A DNA stretch of 64,000 nt from Diphasiastrum complanatum (lineage: Eukaryota > Streptophyta > Lycopodiopsida > Lycopodiales > Lycopodiaceae). The notes under the pieces were generated by a model. The model made no database searches, was not told the DNA's origin, and was given only the letters and a program-made list of their open reading frames with translations. This document shows positions 10,879 through 21,461 of the stretch, in pieces; the stretch's first letter is position 1; each line of letters begins with the position of its first letter. The stretch spans positions 27,455,253 to 27,519,252 of the forward strand of contig CM055104.1 in the NCBI GenBank assembly GCA_029204225.1, given 5' to 3'. Made by a program: the position numbers and the translations under genes.

Positions 10879-11808
10879 TTTTGTAGATTCTGAAGAACAA
10901 GTGCCAAAACAAGTTTGAAGGCGCTGTTTTGCTTTAGCGAGGTTTGATACTGTGGTTGCCTCAGCATCCCTTATTTCATCACAAGCTCCAGTGATGAGAT
11001 TAATGATGTATGTCTTACCAACAGTATGCTTACATCTCTTGCTCTCTGCGTCGCTGCTGCTCCAGCTGCCACTCTTACTGCGTTTCAAGTTCTTGCAGTT
11101 TTTTAAGTTGGATGTAACTGCATGCAGGTTAAATAAATTAGAAGAATCCCCTTTTGGGATTTTGGCGGAGAGTGATTCTGATCTCAAGGAAGCGTGTCCC
11201 TTATTGCCACCAATATCCACATTGCAGCTGCATTCTGTGCTAGACTTCTTATCATCTTTCTGCCCTGATGTAGCCGTACCGCGGAAAGCCAATTCGTCCA
11301 AGAAATTCGTCTTCTCTGCATTGCACCTTGATATTTTGGATGCGGGATCTAAAACCAGGTGATGTGGAACCCTTTTCTTTTCCGGACCGAGAAGACTATC
11401 AGCTTTGTGGACAGGCCGGCCTCTGAGGCTACCATCCATATTGCAGCTACATTCATCAGGAGGATTTGTGTCATTTTTGCCATTGAAAATCAGTTGTGTA
11501 TAAGAAAAACTGCTATTGCCTCTTGGTGACAATCCAGATGAGCTTTGATTTTCATGCAATCGAGCTTGAAGATTGAAGTCCATCAGCTCTGCATGCGAAC
11601 CTCTAGGGTTTTCCTGCTTTCCTGTTGCATGCTTTTGCTTCACATACACCTCCTGATCGCAGTCAGTACAAGGGGCTTTGCCAGACATATTCTCAATCAT
11701 GCTAAACTTTTGCTCTTTAACCTGTCCGACAATCATAGGATCTGAATTTTTCTTGAGTACTGTTGACACATCAATTTGCATGATGGGTGTGGATGTGGAT
11801 GTACACAT
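10675..11808 (-). CDS. Uncharacterised 377-residue protein, probable host gene
   Basis: A single uninterrupted frame of 377 codons, much longer than the surrounding non-TE frames and without retroelement motifs. I do not recognise the family. Visible: hydrophilic, Ser/Lys/Asn-rich; a repeated ECSCN(M/V)D motif at residues 119-125 and 192-198; a Cys pair CTDC at 47-50; a basic Ser-rich stretch KRSKSGSWSSSDAESKRCK at 242-260 that looks like a bipartite nuclear signal; a more ordered C-terminal block, KTYIINLITGACDEIRD onward (265-300), with a possible short helix ALNSIMQLP (319-327); and an alanine run at 355-360 encoded by a CAG-type microsatellite. No signal peptide or membrane segment. The ATG at 11,808 gives the longest frame. 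The upstream region looks like a 5' untranslated exon with a splice donor. Function unknown; location likely nuclear by inference only. The last 64 codons are duplicated downstream. Confidence 0.65.
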   Translation of the reverse strand: MCTSTSTPIMQIDVSTVLKKNSDPMIVGQVKEQKFSMIENMSGKAPCTDCDQEVYVKQKHATGKQENPRGSHAELMDFNLQARLHENQSSSGLSPRGNSSFSYTQLIFNGKNDTNPPDECSCNMDGSLRGRPVHKADSLLGPEKKRVPHHLVLDPASKISRCNAEKTNFLDELAFRGTATSGQKDDKKSSTECSCNVDIGGNKGHASLRSESLSAKIPKGDSSNLFNLHAVTSNLKNCKNLKRSKSGSWSSSDAESKRCKHTVGKTYIINLITGACDEIRDAEATTVSNLAKAKQRLQTCFGTCSSESTKILGHGHHHALNSIMQLPILNSLPDGVGSNLYKKNDRFTGSPCCSAAAAAAGAANTPYEHCYGGWLSG

Positions 11809-12245
11809 GATTGCAGTGCTTCTTCTTGATAAGAGTATATTGTCTATCTGTCTGTACCGATACAGAGAGAAGCAGCAGGCGAAGTGAGCTGATTACTTAC
11901 CCACCAACAGGCAGACTTGTATTCCTGCCACCTGAAATAAAGTTTCATCCGCTTGACTCCAGCAGCAGCAGGAGGAGGAAAAATGGATGGCTACTTAAAG
12001 AAATGTATCTGATGACGATGATGATATGGCTTGGTGAGGGAGGGTATGCTCTCCTCTTTGTCTTTGGCTTGATCCAAACGATATTCAGCTCCGCTCCGAT
12101 TCCCGACGATGATGATGCGAGGCGAGAGGAGAGCAGAGGAGTGAGGCAACGCGAAGCAAAGCAGAGCAGATGTGAGAAATAAAATGAGACCACGTGCGAA
12201 TTGAAAAGCGCGACCATGTGACCTAATAAAATAGCTTCCAACATC
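11809..12245 (-). promoter_or_regulatory. Probable 5' UTR, intron and promoter of the 377-codon gene
   Basis: On the minus strand this segment is CT-rich and higher in CpG than the flanking TE DNA. A consensus splice donor G|GTAAGT lies at 11,901-11,895. A candidate acceptor after CTTATCAAG near 11,824 would give an intron of about 77 bases in the 5' UTR; a nearer acceptor (GTACAG, 11,852) would give about 49 bases, short for a plant. A G-box core CACGTG is at 12,191-12,196. Splicing and promoter activity are inferred from these signals only. Confidence 0.4.
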
Positions 12246-12321
12246 TATTTCCCCAACTAATATTTGGCCTCAAACTAAAATTGAACTCATTATCAAATGG
12301 TGATGACAATTTACTTCCCTT

Positions 12322-12969
12322 TGTGAAAGTACTTTAATTTTGAACCATAAATGGATCTATACAAGATCCACAAGAGTGATTGGATGATTTCTTAACAATC
12401 TATTGCAAAAACTAGCCACACAAAATTGATCTAGAATGGCAATTTTACATAACAATAAAAAAGCATTGCTCATTGATGAAATCCCAGTCCACACGTGTGA
12501 ACCACAGCCTGATGTACGACCTGAAGACAGAGAATGAGGGCAATATCACTTTCGTAGCATTTAGAACATAAACACTCAATACAAACGTGTAGTAGCTCGG
12601 GATTTGCTAGTGAGCTCCAGAAGTTTTCTAAGTCCTCACTATGGGAGGATGGAATACATACCAAAAGCCTCCTCCTTTGTAAAGTTAGGCCCTGAATTTC
12701 CAGCACGTAATAAGGAATTTAACTTGGATTTCTTGCTCTAATTTGCCACTCTAGCCTCATTCCTAGGGTCATGCCAAGTAGGTGGCTAGTTGGTCAATTA
12801 TCTAGGATCACTACCAAATTGACTTGACCAACACTTTGTACGTGATTTAACTTAAAATAGGGTAGGTTTCCCACGTGGCTCCATGGCCTCACATGTGTGG
12901 GACCCACTTATGTACATAATTTACATTATTCTACATGGCTAGATTTCCCAACATTAGCAATTTTTCACA
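12322..12969 (-). repeat. LTR of family D (3' LTR of Copia-D1)
   Basis: A complete 648-bp LTR read on the minus strand, beginning TGTGAAA at 12,969 and ending TTTCACA at 12,322, giving 7-bp inverted termini. It matches the LTR at 18,056-18,741 over its length and the fragment at 42,551-43,121. A purine-rich GAGGAGGAG lies directly upstream of it on the minus strand, as expected of a polypurine tract next to a 3' LTR. Confidence 0.88.
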
Positions 12970-14400
12970 CTCCTCCTCAAATCTATCCTTGGAAATTATG
13001 ATACTTTTATCAATTACTCCACTTGAAGATCTTAGCTTAACAAATGAATCCTTAGGCAGGGATTTAGTGAATAGATCAGCTAAGCAATTTGATGAAGACA
13101 CATGTTGGAGCTTGACCTCTTTGGCTTGCACTTTCTTCCTCACAAAATGATGAGCAATCTCGATGTGCTTGCTCCTTGCATGGAATGTAGGATTAGTAGC
13201 AAGTGATTGGGCTGATTGGTTGTCAAAATAGACGATAGGCATCTCCTCAATGAAATGAAGCTCCACCAATAGCCTCTTGAGCTATACGACCTCCTTGCAT
13301 GTTGATGTCAAGGCCTTATACTCGGATTCTATGGCAGATAAGGAAATTGTGTCTTGCTTTTTGGAACGCCATGATACTCTTCCATCACATAAGGTGGAAA
13401 ATGCACTTATTGACTTTCGATCCACTTTGTCACCTGCCAAATTCGAGTCACTATAGGCTCTTAAGACAACATTAGTCCCTCTATACAATATGCCAAAATT
13501 CTTAGTTCTAAGAACTCTTTTGGTGATTTTTCCAAGTAATACCAAAGGACTTTGGAGGAAGTGGCTTAATTTTTGAAGACTATAACTAAGATCAGGTCTA
13601 GTTATAGTCAAGTATATCAAGGAGCCCCTATAAGCCTTCTATTTATAGTGATGTCCTCAAAGGATGCTTCATCGCCATCAATAGATGCTTTTACATGTTG
13701 CTCCATTGGAGTCTCAATGCCTTTACAATTCTTCATAACAAGTCTATCTAGGATGGACGTAGCATACTTAGATTGACAAATGAAGCTAAAATCCAATCCT
13801 CTTATGACTTCTATTCCTAGAATGAAGTTCAATAGGTCGAGATCTACCATTTTGAACTCTCTTTTTCCATCTAGATGATTCCCACTCAAAATAATGTCAT
13901 CAACATACAATACAAAGATAATGATCTTTCCATCATGAAATATTATGTACAATGATGGATTATAAGAACTTAAAACAAAGTTGATGGATATAAAAAAAGA
14001 GTTTAGCCTAGAGTATCATGCTCTAGGTGCTTGCTTGCATTTATAGAGACTCTTCTTCAAAAGACACACTTTCTTCATGCTCCTCCTTGATGAAGCCCTC
14101 AGGTTGCCTCATGTAGATCTCTTCCTCCAAGTGGCCATTGAGGAAGGCATTTGTAACATCAAGTTGAAATAACTTCCAAATGAAAGTAGTAGCAAGACTA
14201 ACGATCAATTTTATTGTAACTAGCTTAGCCACAGGAGCAAAAATTTCATCATAATCAATACCTTGGCCTGCAAGAAACCTTTTGCTACAAGCCTAGCTTT
14301 ATACTCATTTAGTAATCCATCTTGATTATACTCCAATCTATACACCCACTTGCAATCAAGTGGTTTTTTCCCTTGAGGACAATCAACAAGATCCCAAGTA
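12970..14400 (-). pseudogene. Copia-D1 reverse transcriptase-RNase H
   Basis: Minus-strand Ty1/copia. Reading downward: part of the RT (KLVTIKLIVSLATTF, LDVTNAFLNGHLEEEIYM near 14,232-14,041), the catalytic YVDD box (LYVDDIILSGNH near 13,900), MKNCKGIETPMEQHVKAS, then RNase H (SKKQDTISLSAIESEYKAL near 13,340; HARSKHIEIAHHFV near 13,170), ending in a 22-residue tail before the purine tract. It is split by frameshifts into five frames, with a stop where a Trp is expected near 14,037. The RT is close to identical to Copia-D3 at 20,480-21,300 on the other strand. It is cut off at 14,400, where a foreign segment replaces the N-terminal RT. Confidence 0.9.
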
Positions 14401-14401
14401 T

Positions 14402-15130
14402 CTATCTATTGTATTTATGTTCACGTGTTATATTTCTTAATAAATGCACTCCCTTTATACGTACAATTCTATTGTTAATTGTAATGATATAACTAGAGAA
14501 CAAATCAGATGTACACGCCAAAAGTATGAAAGTACATTGTGCTGAAAAAACATGTTTTTTTTTTAAGTTCCACTTGTATGATGAATGCACCATAAATAGA
14601 GAAATCTGAGGCATCCAAGCCTCATAAGGATCATGGAGATCAAGATCATAAGATGTGAAACAATGACGATTACCAAGATTATGCTTTCTAGCTTGACTAG
14701 TCCACATACAATGAACTATATCCATGATGGATTTAATCTTGATATCAAAGAATATCTTGATCTTTTTTAGGCTAGTTACTCTCTCAAGGATGTAAGTGTC
14801 CACTTTGGATGCTTCACTTAATCTCAAGAGGAGTTTACAATTTGCCTCAAAATATGTGAAAACATGATTTAAAAAAAAGTGAGTAACAAGCTCAATCTTG
14901 TTCTTACTGGAACCAAGAGCATACTTTTGACAATACAATATCTTGCTTTTAAAAAGTACTGGAAACATATCTAAGTCAATAATGACAAGAAACATGTCCA
15001 TACCATAAGCATCATACAAAACTAGTTTAGCTTTTCTTGAACTTTGAGATCCAAAAAATTCAATGAAGCAAGATAGCATATTAAGCAAAGGAAGAGAAGC
15101 ATATATGAATGTGTTGTAATAGATGATACA
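14402..15130 (-). other. Non-copia segment inside a long open frame of Copia-D1
   Basis: About 243 codons that stay open in the frame continuing from D1 gag-protease but match no copia domain. Visible: Phe/Ile/Leu/Lys-rich sequence, a stretch ILERVTSLKKIKIFFDIKIK and a Trp/Tyr-containing part (DPYEAWMPQISLFM). The left edge abuts RT at TWDLVDC (14,400) and the right edge abuts the integrase-RT linker (GKEGHLSCC, about 15,130). It may be a captured non-coding sequence that happens to be open (AT-rich, few stops on this strand) or a fragment of a host gene or another element. I do not recognise it. Confidence 0.55.
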
Positions 15131-16540
15131 ACATGAAAGATGCCCCTCTTTGCCATGTAAGGTGAGCCATAAAGACTCGGCCATGCATCTTGAAGATCTT
15201 CTTGAAATCATATGAAGAAGAGACTCCTCCTCGCACCTCGGCCCCATCATAACTTGAATACCTTCAAAAGAGATAACTTGTGGTGCTTCTTGAGAAGCCT
15301 TGATCTCGGCCACTTCCAAGATTGAATCTTCAGGCAATATGACATCTCTATTCACAATCACTTTTGAAATAGAGAGTGTAAAGACACTAAAGGCCTCCTT
15401 GATGGATGAGTATCCAATCATGATCCATGAGCTTGGATCATCCTTCCTCCTTGTTTCCAAGGGAATATGTGCAAAGCAAGCACTACCCAGTTCACTAAGG
15501 TGATCAACCTTAGGCTTCATCTTGAATAAAACTTCATATGGTACTATTCCTTCAAGAGCTCCAATACTCCTCAAAGCTTTGATCTTCAATGAGAATTGCT
15601 TCTCAACATATGCTTTGAATAATAAGGAATAATCATACACCATAATACTTGAAGAGAGAAGATATGTGCATCTTGTGTGATCATCCTCCTTTGAAATATT
15701 GGACATATAAGAAACATCAAGAGAGTTTGCACTCTCACTTGGATCCAATTTGTAGATGCCTTCAAATCTTGATCCATATGCAAGGATCTCACCATCCTTC
15801 TTGATCACACAATTGTCAATATTGAAATTGACATCAAAGCCACTATCAAGAAGTTGGCCAACACTTAAGATGTTCTTTGTAAGCTTTGGGAAAAAAAGAA
15901 CATTGTTGAGAAAGAGATCTTTGGGAGATGCAAGCTTCAAGGGAATAATCCCTACTCCTTCAATATTGCACTCATGCTTACTTGCAATGTATATGGTCTT
16001 CTTGACTCCATCATAAGGCATAATAGATGAAAAAGGGTGCTTGGAGCCACACATATTTGAAGATGCTCCACTATCAATATACCATGAGTCATCCTTGTTG
16101 AAGGTGGAAGAGGAGAAGCTAGATGCCATAAGAGAGCCTTCTCCATCACTTGCAATATAGTCTTCTTTCTCATTGGTGATGTTGGCTTGATTGAGATGAT
16201 TCTTCTTCTTGAAGCAATTGGTGGCATAATGGCCTTTCTTGCCACAATAAAAGCACTTGATCTTCTTCTTCTTGAGATTTGAAGTAGAAGCATGAGAGGT
16301 ATCCTCCTCCTCCTCTCCATCTTGGTCTTTAGCTTTGTCATTAGAGAAGTGATGATGTTGCTTCTTACTCCTCTCTTTGTGCTTGGCAAATAGAACTTTG
16401 CCATCATCATGATTGAGTGATAGCTTGTCCATCCTCAAGAGTTTGTACTCTTGTCTTGATTCTTTAGAAATAAGAACACTTTGAAGGGACTCCAGACTTG
16501 GTAGCCATGGAATCATGTCCATAGGTGATAGCCCCATGGA
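15131..16540 (-). pseudogene. Copia-D1 gag-protease with integrase deleted in frame
   Basis: Part of a single 796-codon minus-strand frame (14,402-16,792). From the 5' side: a gag C-terminal part with LSPMDMIPWLPSLESLQ and SRQEYKLLRMDKLS, a Lys/His/Ser-rich stretch, the zinc knuckle CFYCGKKGHYATNC (about 16,256-16,215), the protease site SWYIDSGASSNMC (about 16,090-16,050), and the FPKLTKNILSVGQLLDSG block. The pre-integrase and integrase core are almost wholly missing: TRCTYLLSS joins YDYSLLFKAYVEKQF and then VPYEVLFKMKPKVDHL, without breaking the frame. The linker to RT follows (PLETRRKDDPSS...). Catalytic integrase residues are absent, so the element could not insert on its own. Confidence 0.85.
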
Positions 16541-17394
16541 GGACAAGCTCACATACGAACTTTGAACTACAAGGCTATAGTTTCTCACCTCACTATAAAA
16601 GGATCTAAAAAATCCAATGTGTGTGGGTGGGTCAACCAAGGATATCACATGTCTTCGCTTGGTCATGCTTGCTTGGCCTAGCCCTCTACTAGTGTAAGCA
16701 TCCACAACAACCTCAGAGTCACCTAAAAGTTCATACAAGTGAGTTGTGAGATAAAGTTTACAGTTGCTTGATATGAAGGCAAAAATAATCAAATAGGTAA
16801 ATAGTTACTTGTTAACCATGTAACCAGCTTCTCATAAACAAAGATGACTTCAAGTTGGCATAAATTTGACCTCCCACCATTCTGACAGATTCAAATTTTG
16901 GTTTTTCTATCAAAAAACAATGTCATGATTTTTTTTTGCACATTTTTAAAACTCTCCTCATCGTCATCAATGGATGTTGCATGGCCAAAAAACTAGTGTC
17001 TTCTTTTTCTCAAAAACACAAATCAAAGCCCTTCTATTGCAATTCTTCAATGGGAAATACAGCAGCACTATAAAATTTTGACTTGTTTGTAACATATCAC
17101 AAGTCAACACAAATATTTATTGACAAACAATTTATTGCTTGTAGATAAGCAATAAATTGTTTGTCAATAAAGCTTATACGCTTGTAGATAAGCATATAAG
17201 CCTTGTGTCCATGGATGAATGCCACCAAAGAAAATCTCTATATGATTCAACAACAATGCAAAAAAATTTCAAAAATGAATCTTGCAGCCAAGAGTCATTT
17301 ATGTCATGTGAAGCATCAATCACAAATAGACTTATTCCTTTTTTTACATCTCCAATATGCCCATCTTCCAAGCACTGAAATATGTGGCCCATAT
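16541..17394. other. Junction stretch between Copia-D1 and a copia RT fragment
   Basis: The D1 frame runs on to an ATG at 16,792, but its first 85 or so residues (16,541-16,792) do not look like copia gag; the usual gag N-terminus is replaced. From 16,800 to 17,394 there is AT-rich non-coding DNA containing the paired hairpins at 17,116-17,201. No gene is supported. Confidence 0.5.
17116..17201. repeat. Two adjacent hairpins sharing the loop GTAGAT
   Basis: Hairpin 1: 17,116-17,140 is the exact reverse complement of 17,147-17,171 (25-bp perfect arms) with loop GTAGAT. Hairpin 2 follows immediately: 17,172-17,183 pairs with 17,190-17,201 (11 of 12) around the same six-base loop, GTAGAT. The perfect arms imply a recent or selected origin. 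A MITE-like or replication-slippage palindrome is possible. No coding role. Confidence 0.85.
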
Positions 17395-17920
17395 AAGGTA
17401 TCACCCATGGATTTGTTACATACCCTACATATGACCATTACATTGGCAGCTATGTTTGGATGGAGCCTACATCAGATGAACATGAAATCTACATTCCTAA
17501 ATGGAGAACTTGAAAAGGAACTTTATATGCAACAACCAAGTGGATTTATCATGCAAGGCAAGAGGACAAGGTAAGTAGTAAGTAAACGGAAGAAGGCCTT
17601 ATATGAATTGAAACAAGCACCTCATGCTCGATATAGTCAATTTGACGATTACCTTATGGTCCATGGGCTCGGTATGCACCTCTTCAGATTCCAATATTTA
17701 GTATTTCTTTTGTGACTCTAACATCATTCTAGTTGTAATATATGTAGATGATTTTTTGATTATAGACAATTTTAGTTGTACTATATCTGGTTGATTTTGT
17801 GATTACAGACAATTCTAGTTGTACTATATGTAGATGCTCTTATGATCATTACAAAAAATTATGTGGACCTTATTCATACAATAAAGAAAGACTTTTCCAA
17901 TACAATGGTATTTTGACAAC
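17395..17920 (+). pseudogene. Reverse transcriptase fragment of a different copia lineage
   Basis: Plus-strand RT remnant with TLHMTITLAAMFGW, then STFLNGELEKELYMQQPSGF (about 17,480-17,550), KKALYELKQAPHARY near 17,595 and a degraded VVLYVDAL box near 17,815 in place of YVDD. Motif spacing is that of copia RT, but the sequence differs from D, E and F here, so it comes from another lineage. A repeated segment (GTTGTAATATATGTAGATG... and GTTGTACTATATGTAGATG... near 17,733 and 17,818) lies in the active-site part. Broken by several stops. Confidence 0.75.
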
Positions 17921-18055
17921 TTTGTGAGATCTTTCCCCTCCTATATGGCATTTCTTATAGGGCTCATTTCGGGCTCAAAAATTATTCAATGATTTTTTTG
18001 TTTCAATTAAGTAATTATCATTACATATTTATCTTATAGAAGTGATAGCAAAGGG

Positions 18056-18741
18056 TGTGAAAAATTGCCAATGTTGGCAAATCTAGCCATGTAGAATGAT
18101 GTAAATTATGTACATAAGTGGGTCCCACACATGTGAGGCCATGGAGCCACGTGGGAAACCTATCCTAGTGTAGGCTAGATCAATTCCAAAGAGTTGATCA
18201 AGTCAATTTGGTAGTGATTCCTACTTTATAGGACCTACATCCTAGATTTATGATGAAAATTGACCAACTAGCCACCTACTTGGCATGACTCTAGGAATGA
18301 GGCTAGAGTGGCAAATTAGGACAAGAAAGCCAAGTTAATTTTTTTATTACATGTTGGAAATTCACCTAAATTTACAAAGGAAGAGGCTTTTGGTATGTAT
18401 TCCATTCTCCCATAGTGAGGACTTAGAAACATTTTGGAGCTCATTGGCAAATCTCAAGCTACTACACATTTGTATTATTGTTTATGATCTAAATGCACCA
18501 AACTGATATTGACTCATTCTCTATCTTCGGGCCGTATAGCAGGCTTTGGTTCACACATGTGGACTCATATTTCATCAATGATCAATGCTTTGTTATTGTT
18601 CTTACTTGTTGAATGTAAAATTGCCATTCTAGATCAATTTTTTGTGTCTAGTTTTTGCAGTAGATTGTTAAGCAAGCATCGAATCAGTCTTGTGGATCTT
18701 GTGTAGATCTATTTATGGTCCAAAAGTACAGTACTTTCACA
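18056..18741 (+). repeat. LTR of family D (5' LTR of Copia-D2)
   Basis: A complete 686-bp LTR with TGTGAAA...TTTCACA termini, the plus-strand counterpart of 12,322-12,969. It is followed directly by a primer-binding site, so it is a 5' LTR. Confidence 0.9.
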
Positions 18742-18753
18742 TGGTATCAGATC
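18742..18753 (+). other. Primer-binding site of Copia-D2
   Basis: TGGTATCAGATC immediately after the LTR's terminal CA. It matches the plant retroelement site for initiator tRNA-Met (TGGTATCAGAGC) at 11 of 12 positions. Confidence 0.85.
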
Positions 18754-19580
18754 AAAGTACAAGATCTTAATCATTGATGAAAGACAAATTTCAATGTTAA
18801 AAAAATTCAATATGTTAGATTGTAAGAGTATAGAAACTCCTATGGAACAAATTGTAAAGACCCTAACAAAGGTGATGAAAGATCTTTCATGGACATCACT
18901 CTTTTTAGGAGCCTTATAGGCTCCTTAATTTGGCTCACAATAACTAGACTTGACATAAGTTTTAGTGTTCATAAGTTGAGCCAAGCTATGCTATTCATCA
19001 TTGGAAAATGGCCAAGAGAGTGTTTAGATACATATCTTCAACTTTTGATTATGGTTTATTGTATAAAAATAAAGATCTTTCTATAGTTGGCTATTTTGAC
19101 TCGGATTTTGCAAGTGATAGAGCAGATCAAAAATCTACAAGTGCTTATGTCATATATCTTGGAGGAAACTTGATATCTTGGCTTTCCAAAAAGCAAGATA
19201 CTGTATCACTCTCATATTGTGAAGCTGAGTATAAGGCACTCACTACAACAACAAAGGAAGTGCTTTGGATCAAGAGGTTGCTAGTGGAGCTAAAGATAAT
19301 CATGGAAGATGATCTACCTATGATCATGTGTGACAACATTTCAGCCCAAGCCCTTGCCAACAACCCGATATTCCATGCAAGGAGCAAACATATCGAAGTT
19401 GTCACTTCGTGAGAGAGAAGCTCATTGGAGGGGAAAGCTACTTGGAGAACATCGACACATCATCTTCTATTGCAGATTTGCTTACCAAACCTTTGAGCAA
19501 GAGTTCCTTCATTAAGCATAGAGCCAATCTTGGAGTAATACCAAGATCCATGTTCAAGTCAATATAGATTGTTTTTAAGA
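18754..19580 (+). pseudogene. Copia-D2 RT end and RNase H, internally deleted element
   Basis: Only about 45 bp after the PBS the sequence is already at the C-terminal side of RT (NMLDCKSIETPMEQ near 18,810). Gag, protease, integrase and most of RT are therefore deleted. RNase H follows: LIGSLIWLTITRLDISFSVH, DSDFASDRADQKSTSAYV, LSKKQDTVSLSYCEAEYKAL, DNISAQALANNPIFHARSKH, then after a frameshift the C-terminal IADLLTKPLSKSSF and NLGVIPRSMF. It ends at a purine tract (AAGAGGAG, to 19,586) directly before an LTR of a different family. It is non-autonomous and broken. Confidence 0.87.
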
Positions 19581-19586
19581 GGAGTG

Positions 19587-20345
19587 TTGAAATTGAAAAA
19601 TAATCCATCTTGACTTTAGGCTTGCTACAAACATTGTACTATGCAAGTATGTTGTTTCACAAATGTAAATGCCAAATTTGGCCTAGATAGAACTCGAGCT
19701 ATATGGATATGTCATATCTAGTTGGATGATTACAACTTGCATATAGATTGTTGACTTAGAAATAGCAATATTATGCTTGTAGAAACTCATGGCATATCAC
19801 ATGCATTCAATCTAAGTGATCCATAGTGACATGCAAGGCATGCACAAAGTGAAATGGACACATGCATGATGATTTGTACAATTTTAGTTAGAACTAGGAC
19901 ACTTGGTAAAAGTAGGTAGAGATACATGCATGAGATGTGACAAATGTCACATAGACTCTAGTTTTCACTTTAGATGTCATTGAAAGGTGGATGGGTGGTT
20001 CTACCTCAAGGTACCTCAAACTCCATAAATATGTGTAGCCATTCTCATATTTTTTTGATGAAGAACCAAAGCTTTGTAGCTATCTCATGCCATTTTGGAT
20101 CCACACAATTTTTGCTTGATATCTCTCTCTCTTTCTCTCTCTAACTCGTGTTGAGGCTAGCTCACACACTAATTTCTTGTACTTTTGCTCATTTATGATT
20201 CATTGCTATCATTCTCTGATTCTTAGCATGCTAGATTGTGGTTAAGCCATAACTTCTGTACTAGATCTTGCTATTCAATCTAGAATCGGATTATTGTGCT
20301 AATCATAAAGCTTAATAAGATCTATCATACTTGTGGATCATCCCC
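19587..20345 (+). repeat. LTR of a second type (family B) after Copia-D2
   Basis: TGTTGAAATTG starts at 19,587 right after a purine tract, where the 3' LTR of D2 should be, yet the sequence is unlike LTR-D. The interior is rich in ACATGCA motifs, contains a CT-rich run (20,121-20,142) and no coding. At about 20,346 it passes abruptly into copia RT (Copia-D3), so its 3' end is lost or the two are fused. Boundaries are approximate. Confidence 0.55.
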
Positions 20346-21458
20346 ACACATGTGAATTATGGAAATTTTTTCACTTTTCTTACTTCAATGCTTGATGAAC
20401 CAACTTGCTATGGAGATGCTTGTAAAACAAAAAGTTGGATGAATGCTATGCAAGTGGAGTATGATGCTCATACTTGGGATCTTGTTGATTGTCCTCAAGG
20501 GAAAAAACCACTTGATTGCAAGTGGGTGTATAGATTGGAGTATAATCAAGATGGATCACTAAATAAGTATAAAGCTAGGCTTGTAGCAAAAGGCTTCTTG
20601 CAGGCCAAGGTAATTGATTATGATGAAACTTTTTCTCCTGTGGCTAAGCTAGTTACAATAAAATTGATCATTAGTCTTGCTACTACTTTCAATTGGAAGA
20701 TATTTCAACTTGATGTTACAAATGCCTTCCTCAATGGCCACTTGGAGGAAGAGATCTACATCATGAGGCAACCTGAGGGCTTCATCAAGGAGGAGCATGA
20801 AGAAAAAGTGTGTTTTTTGAAGAAGAGTCTCTATGGACACAAGCAAGCACCTAGAGCATGATACTCTAGGCTAAACTCTTTTTTTATCTCCATCAACTTT
20901 GTTTTAAGTTCTTATGATCCATCATTGTACATAAGATTTCCTGATGGAAAGATCATTATCCTTGTATTGTATGTTGATGACATTATTTTGAGTGGGAATC
21001 ATCTAGATGGAATAAGAGAGTCTCAAATGGTAGATCTCGACCTATTGAACTTCATTCTAGGAATAGAAGTCATAAGAGGATTGGATTTTAGCTTCGTTTG
21101 TCAATCTAAGTATGTTACATCCATCCTAGATAGATTTGGAATGAAGAATTGTAAAGGCATTGAGACTCCAATGGAGCAACATGTAAAAGCATCTATTGAT
21201 GGCGATGAAGCATCCTTTGAGGACATCATTCTATATAGAAGGCTTATAGGGGCTCCTTGATATATTTGACTATAACTAGACCTGATATTAGTTATAGTTT
21301 TTGAAAATTAAGCCAATTCCTCCTTTGGTATTACTTGGAAAAATCGCCAAAAGAGTTCTTAGAACTAAGAATTTTGGCATATTGTATAGAGGGACTAATC
21401 TTGGCTGAAGAGCCTATAGTGACTCTAATTTGGCAGGTGACAAAGTGGATCAAAAGTC
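20346..21458 (+). pseudogene. Copia-D3 reverse transcriptase and partial RNase H
   Basis: Plus-strand RT almost identical to D1: the lead-in MNAMQVEYDAHTWDLVDC, KWVYRLEYNQDGSLNKYKAR, VIDYDETFSPVAKLVTIK, LDVTNAFLNGHLEEEIY (with an extra Ile codon), KKSLYGHKQAPRA and then a stop where Trp is usual (20,860), the LYVDDIILSGNH active site (about 20,960-20,995), and MKNCKGIETPMEQHVKAS. After LIGAP (21,258) a frameshift breaks RNase H, and the element stops at about 21,458 inside RNase H, joined to Copia-C2 3'-type DNA. Not functional. Confidence 0.9.
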
Positions 21459-21461
21459 AAT

